Part shown: positions 1 through 12,557 of the stretch, piece by piece
Numbering within the stretch: the first letter of the stretch is position 1
How the letters are laid out: every line of letters starts with the position of its first letter
Source: Hypericum androsaemum
Taxonomy: Eukaryota > Streptophyta > Magnoliopsida > Malpighiales > Hypericaceae
Direction of reading: 5' to 3'
NCBI GenBank assembly: GCA_963995505.1
Contig: OZ023195.1
Coordinates: 6,344,109-6,408,108 of the forward strand
Length of the DNA stretch: 64,000 bases
Program-made: the position numbers and the translations under genes
The notes under the pieces: model-generated
Seen by the model: the letters and a program-made list of their open reading frames with translations, nothing else
What the model was told of the DNA's origin: nothing
Database searches by the model: none

Positions 1-557
1 CCTGCAAGAAGGTTTGCAAGCAGCTGCTAAATCTAGTCTCGGACCTCGAATTGGCTGACCTTTACCTGTACAAGTCCCGGTCACGGCCGCACCTCCTCTA
101 CCGTTACTCGGACAGCCTCTACCTATTCGGCCTCGACAGCGAAGAAGCCCCAATCCAGCTCCGCACTACCACTCTCTGGTCTGGCCGTTACGACTACTTG
201 GTTAGTTCGTGCAACGGCTTGATCTGCTCTTCCACGAAAAGGGGCAAAGTTGTCACCGTATGCAACCCAATCTTACGTGAAACTCTTACCCTCCCAACAC
301 TTAGAAACTGCATAGCAATTAGTCGGCTCGCCATTGGATTTGCTGCTAACAAACACTATAAGGTATTGTGCGTTGTATACCATATGAAGCGGTACTTTAA
401 AGCCAGATCTTTGGACCCTCTGTATGACTACGAGGCTCGGATTTACGACATTGGTGGCGCTACTACGACATGGCGGAGCATCGGACGAGCCCCTTTCTAC
501 TCTCATCCACTTGGTAGATACGTTGACACCTTTGTGAACGGGGCTGTCCATTGGTTT
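1..557 (+). pseudogene. F-box/FBA gene copy 1, 5' part, cut by a copia insertion
   Basis: F-box proteins are substrate adaptors of SCF ubiquitin ligases; the C-terminal FBA-type region binds the target. The window opens inside the F-box (SCKKVCKQLLNLVSD). The frame stays open through SRPHLLYRYSD, VSSCNGLICSS, VCNPILRETLTLP and FVNGAVHWF, typical of the F-box-associated (FBA, kelch-like) fold. The frame then runs into a copia LTR and stops a few codons later. The rest of the gene resumes at 16250 in the correct frame once one copy of the 5-bp target duplication GGTTT (553-557 and 16245-16249) is removed. By comparison with the second copy (start at 53482) the uninterrupted protein was about 378 residues. 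The start codon lies left of the window. As it stands the gene can only make a truncated product with an LTR-encoded tail. Confidence 0.88.
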
Positions 558-839
558 TGTTATGAATTCAGCAACTAGAGAACAAGATCGCACAAAGAAC
601 ACGGAACAAGAGAATTACGTGGTTCGGCCTAATGCCTACGTCCACGGTGAGAAAGGAGAAATTTTATTGATGGATCCGAGTCACAAAGCTATACAAAACC
701 TTAGGGTAACATATTTTTATATAGAGATAAACCCTTGGTGTACAAGTAACCTATCTAGGTCTAATTAGGAGTCCAGAATCTAGTCAGAATAGGAATAGGA
801 ATAGGAAATAAGTCTTTCCTATTTCTCGCCATCCCAACA
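558..839 (-). repeat. Copia 3' LTR
   Basis: 282 bp, TGTTATGAATTC... to ...CATCCCAACA on the plus strand. It is nearly identical to 15963-16244 and 54112-54393 and is the same family as the solo LTR at 35039-35323. The right edge abuts the polypurine tract at 840-850. The left edge truncates the F-box reading frame. Confidence 0.93.
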
Positions 840-1256
840 ATCTCCACCTTGGCGAGAAATCATCTCGTGGAAGAACCATGAACCTCCACCCGAACTTCAA
901 CAAACTCCACCTTGACAAAACACCGCCCCATGAAGAACCATGAGATCTTGCAAAACCAATCCAACTCCACCGACTCCATCTCGGACCATAGATAACTGCA
1001 TCAATAAGACCATCTCAACTTTCTCTTCACCTTTTGTTCAATCACTTGGAGCCAGCCCCCAAGCTCGAGCTTCTGAGCTTGCTTGGCTTATTCTCTCCAA
1101 CCTCCATCGAACTCCAACTAGCAAGTCCACCTGCTGAAGCAAACTTGTGACCAATAGATGCGCTCTCTATTTTTTGGTCAACCCCATGCTCCGCAACCTC
1201 GAACTGCTTCTCCGCTGGACCTTCTTGCCTCATACCAATGCTACATGCCATAGCAT
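840..1256 (-). pseudogene. 3' interior of the copia element
   Basis: Holds the polypurine tract (840-850) and an open minus-strand frame from 1251 to about 1042. Several further CTCCACC/GGTGGAG runs lie close to the LTR. The open frame is in register with the frame that ends at 14985 on the far side of the gypsy insertion, so the two were continuous before that insertion. The residues at the join resemble the conserved segment near the RT/RNase H boundary of copia pol. It ends at the AGCAT target duplication (1252-1256). No intact catalytic domain is present. Confidence 0.65.
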
Positions 1257-4200
1257 TGTCACGACCCATCATGAGGTTGGTGACCGGCGCTAGACTCCAC
1301 TGTATACAAACTACAAAATGCAGATCTAGCCAGCCTCAAAACATAGCATAAAGTTTATCAATATTTATTTAAAGCAACACCAGGGTACGCTATATACACA
1401 TGCCTCTCAAAATATAAGATATACAAAAATGGTGTGAGAACCATCACCAAAAGTCTGAACAAGTTTTCTGTGATACATGTTCAAACTAGAGATAGTCTAG
1501 GATCTAGCCTCTGAAAACCATTACGGAGCGTCTATACAAGAGTACAAAAGATAGCATGATCCGGAGACCTCAAAAGAGTAGCCCTTGAATGGAAGAGATG
1601 GGCATGCACCACGGACTCCAGAACCCGAGGCAAACTATGATTGCTTTAATCTAGTAAGGGGTAAGTGTTTTGAAATACTTAGTAAGAAGATAGAACATAA
1701 CATATTGGTTATGTCTGCTATATATGAGAGACAGAACTTAACCATGTCCAACAATATGCAAGACCACCAGATGCATGCCAACCATATGATCACACACACA
1801 CAAAAGTTCACATAGTGAACAAACGGTGAGCTATAAATAGATTTAGACGGGCCACTTCCTCTCCAGCACAGGGATATCAACATGGCCATCAGATCTCCTT
1901 TCCATAATCACATACTAAGTTTAATAGTAGTAAACTAGGATATCCCCAGTCTGTGTGCACATAGGCTAACATCCCCGGTTAGCACGGAAAAACCTGTCCA
2001 TATCTCACCAAAAATAACATAGCATACCCACATAAATTGGCCCCACGCTAGGAAAGAAATATTCTCTAGCTAGCCATTCATATGTGACATATATCTCACA
2101 GACCAATCCAAACATGATCGATCTTATTGCAAATGCACATGACCACTTCATGAACATACTTCATATGCATGAGATGCACATAATCAAGGCCTGAAACATG
2201 CACATGCACCAAACAAAACCAAATTTATCATGTTTTATTCGCTTACACAAACGAATATCACGCAATAGTGCCGATTTCCCGAGTCTTAATCTCTCGTCAC
2301 TTTCAACCTTCAACCATTCCTCCCAGATAGTTTTCTTCACTGAAAGCACTTTGAGAAAGCTTTACATGATCTGTATAATTTCCAATCATAAAATGAGGTC
2401 AGTTCCTCACTTCCCAACCGAGTTACATATTGAGCACACGATAAGCTCAATCGCTTTTAAGTTCGATAGATATCACATATAACCTGATATCATACAAAAC
2501 ACAATTAATTTACTGTACTTAAGCTCTCTTGTATGTTCTTGATAACTCAGGGTCTAAAAATCAACCTAAAATCCAAAAGAATTAACTTACCAAGCCTTTA
2601 CTCATAAACCCTGCTCAATCCTGAACCAGGCAGCTAGTCCAACTTTCAACCAGGTCTTGAAGGCGATTCTTTCATCCAAACAGGGCGTATAATATGGCGT
2701 TAGAAAGCTAATTACGTCTTCTACAATCTGTAAGAAGGAACCTAAGTCCAATTCGGAGTCCAACTAAGCTTACCAAGCCATTATTCTTCCACTAGCTCAT
2801 CTGTGTCTCCCTGTAGATAGTCCGTTGTTCAAAATAGATTTCCTATTGGCTCCTTGATCAGAATAGAACATGTGATATACCGTTAACAAGGTATTTGAGT
2901 CCTCTACAACTTCCATGAAGACATAAAAGTCTGATTCAAATCCAAAAATAACTTACCAAGTAATTCTTCTTCGACCACCTCACTTGATACTCCAGTAAAT
3001 AGTCCAATGTTCAAAAATAATTCCACGCCAATTCCTTTATCAAAACTGGACATATAATATATGCTCAGAAAGCTCTTTATGTCCTCTACAACTTTGATGA
3101 AGGTATAAAAATCTAGTTCGAGGCAGAATATAGCTTACCAAGTTATTCTTTGTCACCTACTTCTTTCTCTTTCCTCTTACTCTCTCTCTCAACTTTCTCC
3201 TCTCTTTTGAGTTATGGCTGAGTTTCGGAATTTCTTGCCTCTTCCTTAAGGTTTCTGAGTCCCAAAAATATATAAGTGAGTAAGAGTCCAGCTTGACTCA
3301 CCTCCTTAACCAAGTCTAATGAACAAGCAAGTGGTAATAGATGATTGGTTGATTCCCAATGGGGTCCATTCAGAAAGAGACTCATTCAAATCGGTGACCG
3401 ACGCTAGATTCCACAGTATACAAACTACAAAATGCAGATCTAACCAGCCTCAAAACATAGCATAAAGTTTATCAATATTTATTTAAAGCAACACCAGGGC
3501 ACGCTATATACACATGCCTCTCAAAATATAAGATATACAAAAATGGTGTGAGAACCATCACCAAAAGTCTGAACAAGTTTCCTGTGATACATGTTCAAAC
3601 CAAAGCATAGTCGAGGATCTAGCCTCTGAAAACCATTACGGAGCGTCTATACAAGAGTATAAAAGATAGCATGATCCGGAGACCTCAAAAGAGTAGCCCT
3701 CGAATGGAAGAGATGGGCATGCACCACGTACTCCAGAACCCGAGGCAAACTATGATTGCTTTAACCTGAGATGGATTAGTAAGGGGTAAGTGTTTTGAAA
3801 CACTTAGTAAGAAGATAGAACATAACATATTGGTTATGTCTGCTACATATGAGAGACAGAACTTAACCATGTCCAACAATATGCAAGACCACAAGATGCA
3901 TGCCAACCATATGATCACACACACACAAAAGTTCACATAGTGAACAAACGGTGAGCTATAGATAGATTTAGACGGGCCACTTCCTCTCCAGCACAGGGAT
4001 ATCAACATGGCCATCAGATCTCTTTTCCATAATCACATACTAAGTTTAATAGTAGTAAACTAGGATATCCCCAGTCTATGTGCACATAGACTAACATCCC
4101 CGGTTAGCACGGAAAAACCTGTCCATATCTCACCAAAAATAACATAGCATACCCACGTAAATTGGCCCCACGCTAGGAAAGAAATATTCTCTAGCTAGCC

Positions 4201-7200
4201 ATTCATATGTGACATATCTCTCACAGACCAATCCAAACATGATCGATCTTATTGCAAATGCACATGACCACTTCATGAACATACTTCATATGCATGAGAT
4301 GCACATAATCAAGGCCTGAAACATGCACATGCACCAAACAAAACCAAATTTATTATGTTCTATTCGCTTACACAAACGAATATCACGCAATAGTGCCGAT
4401 TTCCCGAGTCCTAATCTCTCGTCACTTTCAACCTTCAACCGTTCCTCCCAGATAGTTTTCTTCACTGAAAGCACTTTGAGAAAGCTTTACATGATTTGTA
4501 TAATAATTTCCAATCATAAAATGAGGTCAGTTCCTCACTTCCCAACCGAGTTACATATTGAGCACACGATAAGCTCAATCGCTTTTAAGTTCGATAGATA
4601 TCACATATAACCTGTGTGTTTGGAAGTGTTTCTAGATATTCTATAGTCTTCTTAGGATTCTAGCTAACTACAACAAAGCATAGTCAATTATTCCAAGCTT
4701 TAAGAATTTTGTTGGTCAAGTTCGGACAGCAATGACCTTTGTTTAGTAAATGGAGCACCACGTTCTCAATTTTACTCCACATATTACAAATAAATATGAT
4801 CCAAAAACTACACACATAGGGCTACAATTTGTTAGTTGACAAGTTTTTATAAAACGCAATGGAAGACAGTCAAAACGGAGCTTGAATGAGTCTCTTTCTG
4901 ATTGGACCCCATTGGGAATCAACCAATCATCTATTACCATTTGCTTGTTCATTAGACTTGGTTAAGGAGGTGAGTCAAGCTGGACTCTTACTCACCTATA
5001 TACTTTTGGGACTCAGAAACCTTAAGGAAGAGGCAAGAAATTCCGAGACTCAGCCATAACTCAAAAGAGAAGAGAAAGTTGAGAGAGAGAGTAAGAGGAA
5101 AGAGAAAGAAGCAGGTGACAAAGAACGACTTGGTAAGCTATATTCTGCCTCGAACTAGATTTGTATACCTTCATCAAAGTTGTAGAGGACATAAAGAGCT
5201 TTCTGAGAATATATTATATGTCCAGTTTTGATAAAGGAATCGGCGTGGAATTAATTTTGAACATTGGACTAGTTACTGGAGTATCAAGTGAGGTGGTCGA
5301 AGAAGAATTGCTTAGTAAGTTATTTTTGGATTTGAATTAGACTTTTATATCTTCATGGAAGTTGTAGAGGACTCAAATACCTTGTTAATGGTATATCATA
5401 TGTTCTATTCTGATTAAGGAGCCAATAGGAAATCTATTTTGAACAACGGACTATCTACAGGGAGACACAGATGAGCTAGTGGAAGAAGAATGGCTTGGTA
5501 AGCTTAGTTGGACTCCGAATTGGACTTAGGTTCCTTCTTACAGATTGTAGAAGACTTAATTAGCTTTCTAACCCCATATTATACGCCCTGTTTGGATGAA
5601 AGAATCGCCTTCAAGACCTGGTTGAATGTTGGACTAGCTGCCTGGTTCAGGATTGAGCAGGGTTTATGAGTAAAGGCTTGGTAAGTTAATTATTTTGGAT
5701 TTTAGGTTGATTTTTGGACCCTGAGTTATAAGAACATACAAGAGAGCTTAAGTACAGTAAATTAATTGGGTTTTGTATGATATCAGGTTATATGTGATAT
5801 CTATCGAACTTAAAAGCGATTGAGCTTATCGTGTGCTCAATATGTAACTCGGTTGGGAAGTGAGGAACTGACCTCATTTTATGATTGGAAATTATTATAC
5901 AGATCATGTAAAGCGTTTTCGAAGTGCTTTCAGTGAAGAAAACTATCTGGGAGGAACGGTTGAAGGTTGAAAGTGACGAGAGATTAGGACTCGGAAAATC
6001 GGCACTATTGCGTGATATTTGTTTGTGTAAGCGAATAGAATATGATAAATTTGGTTTTGTTTGGTGCATGTGCATGTTTCAGGCCTTGATTATGTGCATC
6101 TCATGCATATGAAGTATGTTCATGAAGTGGTCATGTGCATTTGCAATAAGATCGATCATGTTTGGATTGGTCTGTAAGAGATATGTCACATATGAATGGC
6201 TAGCTAGAGAATATTTCTTTCCTAGCGTGGGGCCAATTTATGTGGGTATGCTATGTTATTTTTGGTGAGATATGGACAGGTTTTCCCGTGCTAACCGGGG
6301 ATGTTAGCCTATGTGCACATAGATTGGGGATATCCTAGTTTACTACTATTAAACTTAGTATGTGATTATGGAAAGGAGATCTGATGGCCATGTTGATATC
6401 CCTGTGCTGGAGAGGAAGTGGCCCGTCTAAATCTATCTATAGCTCACCGTTTGTTCACTAGGTGAACTTTTGTGTGTGTGTGATCATATGGTTGGCATGC
6501 ATCTTGTGGTCTTGCATATTGTTGGACATGGTTAAGTTCTGTCTCTCATATGTAGCAGACATAACCAATATGTTATGTTCTATCTTCTTACTAAGTGTTT
6601 CAAAACACTTACCCCTTACTAATCCATCTCAGGTTAAAGCAATCATAGTTTGCCTCGGGTTCTGGAGTCCGTGGTGCATGCCCATCTCTTCCATTCGAGG
6701 GCTACTCTTTTGAGGTCTCTGGATCATGCTATCTTTTGTACTCTTGTATAGACGCTCCGTAATGGTTTTCAGAGGCTAGATCCTAGACTATGCTTTGGTT
6801 TGAACATGTATCACAGGAAACTTGTTCAGATTTTTGGTGATGGTTCTCACACCATTTTTGTATATCTTATATTTTGAGAGGCATGTGTATATAGCGTGCC
6901 CTGGTGTTGCTTTAAATAAATATTGATAAACTTTATGCTATGTTTTGAGGCTGGCTAGATCTGCATTTTGTAGTTTGTATACAGTGGAGTCTAGCGTCGG
7001 TCACCGACCTCATGATTGGAAATTATGATTGGAAATTATTACCAAGTCGTTCTTTGTCACCTGCTTCTTTCTCTTTCCTCTTACTCTCTCTCTCAACTTT
7101 CTCTTCTCTTTTGAGTTATGGCTGAGTCTCGGAATTTCTTGCCTCTTCCTTAAGGTTTCTGAGTCCCAAAAGTATATAGGTGAGTAAGAGTCCAGCTTGA

Positions 7201-7610
7201 CTCACCTCCTTAACCAAGTCTAATGAACAAGCAAGTGGTAATAGATGATTGGTTGTTTTCCAATGGGGTCCAATCAGAAAGAGACTCATTCAAGCTCCAT
7301 TTTGACTGTCTTCCATTGCATTTTATAAAAACTTGTCAACTAACAAATTGTAGCCCTATGTGTGTAGTTTTTGGATCAATTTGGAGTAAAATTGAGAACG
7401 TGGTGCTCCATTTACTAAACAAAGGTCATTGCTGTCCGAACTTGACCAACAAAATTCTTAAAGCTTGGAATAATTGACTAGGCTTTGTTGTAGTTAGCTA
7501 GAATCCTAAGAAGACTATAGAATATCTAGAAACACTTCCAAACACATCTCATATGTAGATTGTACCATAGAATACAGTTTATTCCAACCGACCATTTATA
7601 AGATATCACA
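1257..7610 (-). repeat. Rearranged gypsy 3' LTR (6354 bp) with inverted internal copies
   Basis: Measured against the ordinary 5' LTR (12558-14984), this LTR consists of four pieces: A, 1257 to about 3386, same direction, nearly full length; B, about 3391-4613, same direction, first half; C, about 4614-7008, inverted, nearly full length; D, about 7050-7610, same direction, last quarter. B and the far part of C (5785-7008) form an inverted repeat with arms of about 1.2 kb. The A/B and C/D junctions carry the same short sequence in opposite direction (CGGTGACCGACG at about 3391, its complement at about 6997). Outer ends and target duplication are normal, so the rearrangement is internal. Confidence 0.85.
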
Positions 7611-7624
7611 ATTCTCCCCTCCTT
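7611..7624 (-). other. Gypsy polypurine tract
   Basis: On the minus strand AAGGAGGGGAGAAT directly precedes the 3' LTR start TGTGATATC. This is the expected site of plus-strand DNA priming. The same tract is at 61181-61194 in the second copy. Confidence 0.85.
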
Positions 7625-7673
7625 ATAAAAATTTGGTCCCCGAATTTACTAAAGGCATGGAGTACTTACAGTG

Positions 7674-8156
7674 TTAGTCAAATAGGTTTGGATACTTCCC
7701 TCGCATATCCTCCTCTAACTCCCATGTAGCCTCTGCTGGAGAATGATTTTGCCATTCCACTTTCACAAATGGAAGATCTTTGGTCCTCAAATTTCTCACT
7801 TGTCGACCCAATATCCGTAAGGGTCGCTCTTCGTACGTAAGATCATCCTGAAAGTCCACATTTGGCTGGTCTAACACATATGAAGGATCATATAGGTATC
7901 TCCTAAGCATCGAGATATGAAACACTGGATGTATATGCGAGAATGTGGGTGGTAATGCCAACCGATAAGCCACTCGACCAACCCACTCCAGAATCTCAAA
8001 TGGTCCCACATATCTTGGACTCAATTTACCCTTTTTCCCAAATCTCATAATCCCTTTCATTGGAGATACCTTCAGAAACACATTGGTACCCACTTCAAAC
8101 TCAATATCTTTTCTCCTTTTATCTGAATATGTCTTCTGTCTACTTTGAGCTATCAC
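7674..8156 (-). pseudogene. Gypsy integrase C-terminus and chromodomain
   Basis: About 160 codons, the last segment of the polyprotein. It begins in the conserved AQSRQK-Y-D-RR linker after the integrase core, continues through the GPY/F-like module (LSPRYVGPFEIL, HPVFHISMLRRY) and ends with a chromodomain (VKVEWQNHSPAEATWELEEDM). Chromodomains of this type steer chromovirus integration to particular chromatin. It is in the same frame as the core upstream, from which it is separated by a TGA at 8160-8162 that replaces an arginine codon usual in this family. The first ATG is therefore probably not a real start. Confidence 0.87.
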
Positions 8157-8159
8157 TAA

Positions 8160-8714
8160 TCATTTCCGAATCACCTTAATCTTATCAATTGTCTCCTGTA
8201 TGAATTCAAGACTCAACTGTTGCTTCTCACAAACTTCATCCCAACATATTGGTGACCTACACTTTCTACCATACAATGCCTCATAAGGTGCCATCAGAAT
8301 ACTAGCTTGATAACTGTTATTGTAGGAAAACTCCATTAAAGGCAAATAGAGCTCCCAGCTCCCTCCAAAATCCATCACACATGCTCGCATCATATCCTCC
8401 AATATTTGTATTGTCCGTTCTGACTGTCCATCTGTCTGAGGATGGAAAGCTGTACTCAAATCCAAACGAGTACCCATGGCATCTTGAAACTTCTTCCAAA
8501 ATCGAGATGTAAAATGTGTCCCTCGATCAGAAACTATTGAAACTGGAACTCCGTGCAGTCGAACAATCTGATCAATGAATAGTTGGGCAAACTTTGCTGC
8601 ATCATATGTATTCTTAATAGGTATAAAATGTGCCGACTTCGTCAATTGATCCACAATAACCCAAACAGAATCAAACCCCCTTGGTGAAGTCGGGAGGCCC
8701 ACTAACAAATCCAT
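8160..8714 (-). pseudogene. Gypsy integrase catalytic core
   Basis: About 184 codons carrying the integrase core, which joins element DNA into the host chromosome. Catalytic landmarks are visible: the first Asp in VIVDQLTKSAHF, the second in VSDRGTHF, and the Glu in HPQTDGQSERT. YNNSYQ and YEALYGRKCRSP are typical family signatures. It is in frame with the upstream polyprotein, from which it is separated by a TAG at 8733-8735 that replaces the usual tryptophan of a PEWKWE motif. It is closed by a TGA at 8160-8162. Confidence 0.9.
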
Positions 8715-8732
8715 GGTAATTCGTTCCCATTT

Positions 8733-11700
8733 CTATTCTGGAATATCCAATGGTTGCAACAAACCAGAAGGTCTTTGATGTTCAGCTTTAACATGTTGAC
8801 ATGTTAAACACTTAGCGACAAAATCACCAATGTCCTTTTTCATGCCATTCCTCCAATAATGATTCTTCATATCTTGATACATCTTGGTCGAACCTGGATG
8901 CATACTATACATAGCCTTATGCGCTTGAGCCATAATGTCTCTCCTCAAATCTCCTACATCAGGCACAACCAATCGAGTACCAAAATATAAAACACCATTT
9001 GAACTAAGATAAAATTTAGGCAATGCATCTTCCTCTACTTTTTCAATCATCTCCATCAACTCAGGGTCCTCTCGTTGTAGTTCCACAACTCGACCACGGA
9101 TAGTTGGTTGCATATGTATCTCACCCAACATCATAGGTTCAGTTCCATTTAGAACTGTTGTCAACTCCAACCCTTGGTCAACTAGCTCATGTAGGCTTGA
9201 AATCAAAGGTCTTCGAATCAATGACATATGTGCCAAACTACCAGCTGATTTCTGGCTTAAAGCATCTGCAACAACATTAGCCTTCCCTGGATGATAGCTA
9301 ATGACACAATCATAGTCTTTCAGAAGCTCCATCCATCTCCTCTGCCTCATATTTAGATCCCTCTGATCAAAAATATACTTTAAACTCTTATGATCCGTAA
9401 ATATTTCAAATTTATCACCATATAGATAATGCCTCCATATCTTGAGTGCAAACACCACTGCAGCCATTTCCAAGTCGTGCACTGGGTAATTGTGCTCATG
9501 TTTCTTCAACTGTCTAGATGCATAAGCTATCACATTCCTTCCCTGCATCAAAACACATCCCAAACCAATCCTTGAAGCATCACAGTACACAGCATATCCC
9601 CCGGATGCAGACGGTAAAGCCAAAACAGGAGCATTGGTTAACAAACTTTTCAACTTCTGAAAACTTCTCTCACAATCTTCTACCCACACATATTTTACAT
9701 TCTTCTGTGTCAATCGAGTGAGTGGAGCAGCCAAAGTAGAAAACCCTTTTACAAACCGTCTGTAATATCCAGCCAAACCAAGGAAGCTACGTACCTCAGT
9801 AACATTGGTTGGAGTTGGCCAATTCACCACAGCTTCCACCTTCATTGGATCAACTGACACTCCATCCTTGGAAACAACATGTCCTAGGAATGCCACACTT
9901 TGCAACCAAAACTCACACTTGGAGAATTTAGCATACAACTGATTATCAAGCAAGGTCTTCAAAACCAACTGAAGATGTCCTTCATGTTCTTCCTTAGTTC
10001 GTGAGTAGATCAATATATCATTAATAAAGACAACTACAAACTGATCCAAGAATGGCTTGAACACTCGGTTCATCAAACCCATAAAGAAAGCAGGTGCATT
10101 AGTAAGACCAAATGGCATAACTAAGAACTCATAGTGTCCATATCGAGTTATGAAGGCTGTCTTAGTCACATCTTCTTTTCGGATCCTCAACTGATGATAT
10201 CCAGACCTTAAATCAACCTTTGAAAACCACTTGGCATCCCTTAACTGATCAAACAAATCATCAATGCGTGGAAGAGGATATTGGTTGCGAATAGTTACCT
10301 TATTGAGCTTACGATAATCAATGCACAACCTTAAACTTCCATCTTTCTTTCTAACAAACAACACTGGAGCACCCCATGGGGAAACACTAGGCCGAATATA
10401 TCCTTTATCCAACAGATCCTGCAATTGAACCTTCAACTCTTTTAACTCAGCAGGTGCCATACGATACGGAGGTATAGAGATTGGTTCGGTCCCTGGCATT
10501 AACTCAATGCAAAACTCAATCTCCCTCTCAGGTGGCAAACCTGGCAAGTCATCTGGAAAAACATCTAAAAATTCTTTCACGACAGGAATCTCATCAATAG
10601 TTATCTTCTTTGCATCTGCATCAGCTTCTTTAATAATAGCCAAATAACTCACACAACCCCTTTTTAATAATCTGAAGGCCTTCAAACATGAGATAAGTCT
10701 AGCTGGAATTACCATCCCATCACCCCGAAACATAAATTCTGGCTCACCCTTAGGCTTGAAGGTCACAATCTTATTGAAACAATCTACTGTTGCACGATAT
10801 GATGATAACCAATCCATACCCAAAATCACATCAAAATCCTCCATATCAAGCACGTGTAAATCAGCAACCATATCACGTCCATCAACAACAATCACACATG
10901 ATTTAAGAACTAAATGCACATGTATGATATGACCTGATGGGGTACAAACATCTAGTGACTCCCCTAAGGACACAAGTTGATCATCAAAAGACTTAGCAAA
11001 CTGGGGTGACAAGAATGAATGTGTCGACCCCGAATCAAACAAGACTCGAGCATCTGACAAGCCTATAGGGAGTATACCTGAAACCACAGTATTAGATGCG
11101 GTAGCATCTTTCTTTGTCAAAGCATATACTCGAGCAGGACCACCTCCACTATGCTCCATAGGCTCCTTTTCCCTATGAACTGAATTCTCTCCCTCATTGC
11201 TCTGGCTGATTGAACTCCTACTTTGTTCTTGAGGTCGAGAAAATCTGTAACCATGAGGTACGCTAGAAAGACTAGCAACCTGTATACGTTGCCTTGCCTT
11301 ATCCTCAGGACAATCTTTGATATGATGTCCATAATTGCCACATCCAAAGCAAGCTCCTGTCTGTCTATGGCATGGCCTTCCATGATGTTGTTGTTTCCCA
11401 CATCTTGGACAATTTGCTGAGCTACTAGACTGGTCCCGACTACCATGTAGGTTGCGAACATCTTTTCCTCTCCCAAATCTACCAAATGATCCACCGCCCC
11501 TTGACAAGGCAGGCTGATTGCTCATCCTTCTTTGTTGTTGCCCAAAGCTTTGGTTAAAACTAGGTTGTGGTTGTCTTTCAACCCTCTGCACTTTTGGTTG
11601 CCTTTGGGTCATCTGGCGCTCAGTATCACGCATCTCTAATGTCCTTGCACAATCCACTGCAGCTGTATATGACTTGAATCCACGAGGGTACATAACTTTG

Positions 11701-12422
11701 AACATAGCATCATCAAGTCCCCGAATGAACCTCTTTACCTTCTTCTCCTCATCAGGAATTAAATGCTTTGCATAACGGGAAAGATAACAAAACCTCTGAT
11801 CATACTCAGTTACCGTCATCTCTGGTGTCTTTACTAACCGCTCAAACTCAAAGGCACGTGCATCCCTCAAACTCTCCGGCAAGAAGCAGTCCAATAAAGC
11901 TTTACTAAACTTCTTCCAAGTCCATCCACGTGATCCCACTGTTTGGAACCAAACTCCAGCCTCTCTAGTTAACTTAAATGCAGCCAACTCCACCATCCTC
12001 TTTCCTTCACATTTTAGGATCTTCCACCTCTTCTCCATTTCATCAACAAATACCTGAGGATCATCACGCACACCTGAAAATGTAGGTGGCTCCAACTTTA
12101 AAAACTCTGCCAATGAGTCATCTCTAGGAACCAAAGCAGCTTTTCGATCCATCTGGCTTTGTTGAGTAGCAATAAATTTCTCCATTGCTATCAACACTCG
12201 GTCCACCGCATAACCACAATGCCTTTCAGCCTCAGAAGTACCACCAACTGGTGGGTCAATCTCAACTATCGTGGTATTATCTGTAGTTGTGTTCTCAGCT
12301 GGTAGTGCTGGCTCAAGTACAATATCATCTCTATGTCCATCGCAGCACTCACCTCGCTCCCTGATAGTAGTTTCCGCACCTCTACGTTTAACAGGCATAT
12401 TCTCCCTATAAGAGCAAGTCAT
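8733..12422 (-). pseudogene. Gypsy gag-protease-RT-RNase H-integrase N-terminus, RT active site altered
   Basis: 1229 codons, open from ATG at 12422. Gag core lies at about residues 105-290. A CX2CX4HX4C zinc knuckle is at 358-371 and the aspartic protease motif DSGSTHS at about 463-469. RT runs about 655-870 with [13 protein letters not shown] and MPFGLTNAP, RNase H about 935-1058 (first Asp in YCDAS, TDHKSL), and the integrase zinc finger about 1168-1208 (H...H...CLTC). The RT catalytic box, normally F-I-D-D in this family, reads FIND: Asn801, codon 10020-10022. Losing the first Asp of this box should abolish polymerisation. The frame ends at TAG 8733-8735 before the integrase core. Confidence 0.93.
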
Positions 12423-12541
12423 AATTTAAGAAGACCAAAGGACAAGCTGATATAATGAGGGACAAAGACATGACCGATCCTATGCTCCGTAGGGTTCCTA
12501 AAGTACACATTTAGATAACACATAAGACAAAACTCTATTGA

Positions 12542-12553
12542 GCTCTGATACCA
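12542..12553 (-). other. Gypsy primer-binding site
   Basis: On the minus strand TGGTATCAGAGC, complementary to the 3' end of plant initiator tRNA-Met, four bases after the end of the 5' LTR. This fixes the LTR edge and the element's direction. Confidence 0.9.
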
Positions 12554-12557
12554 AGTC

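Larger units (their letters stand above)
1..10430 (+). repeat. Segmental duplication, left copy (mate 53555-64000)
   Basis: The F-box fragment, the copia LTR and interior, and the gypsy LTR and polyprotein here recur in the same order and strand at 53555-64000. The offset is 53554 at the F-box end and 53570 in the gypsy polyprotein. The change comes from small indels, for example an 11-bp gap near 1646. In the 557 bp of F-box sequence I see three substitutions. Both ends of the match run off the window, so the full duplicated length is unknown. Confidence 0.95.

Noticed and set aside
1635..6713. Recurrent short frames of 62, 95 and 109 codons inside the gypsy LTR
   Set aside because: They recur with each LTR copy on both strands and have no coding signature; they follow from copying of the LTR.
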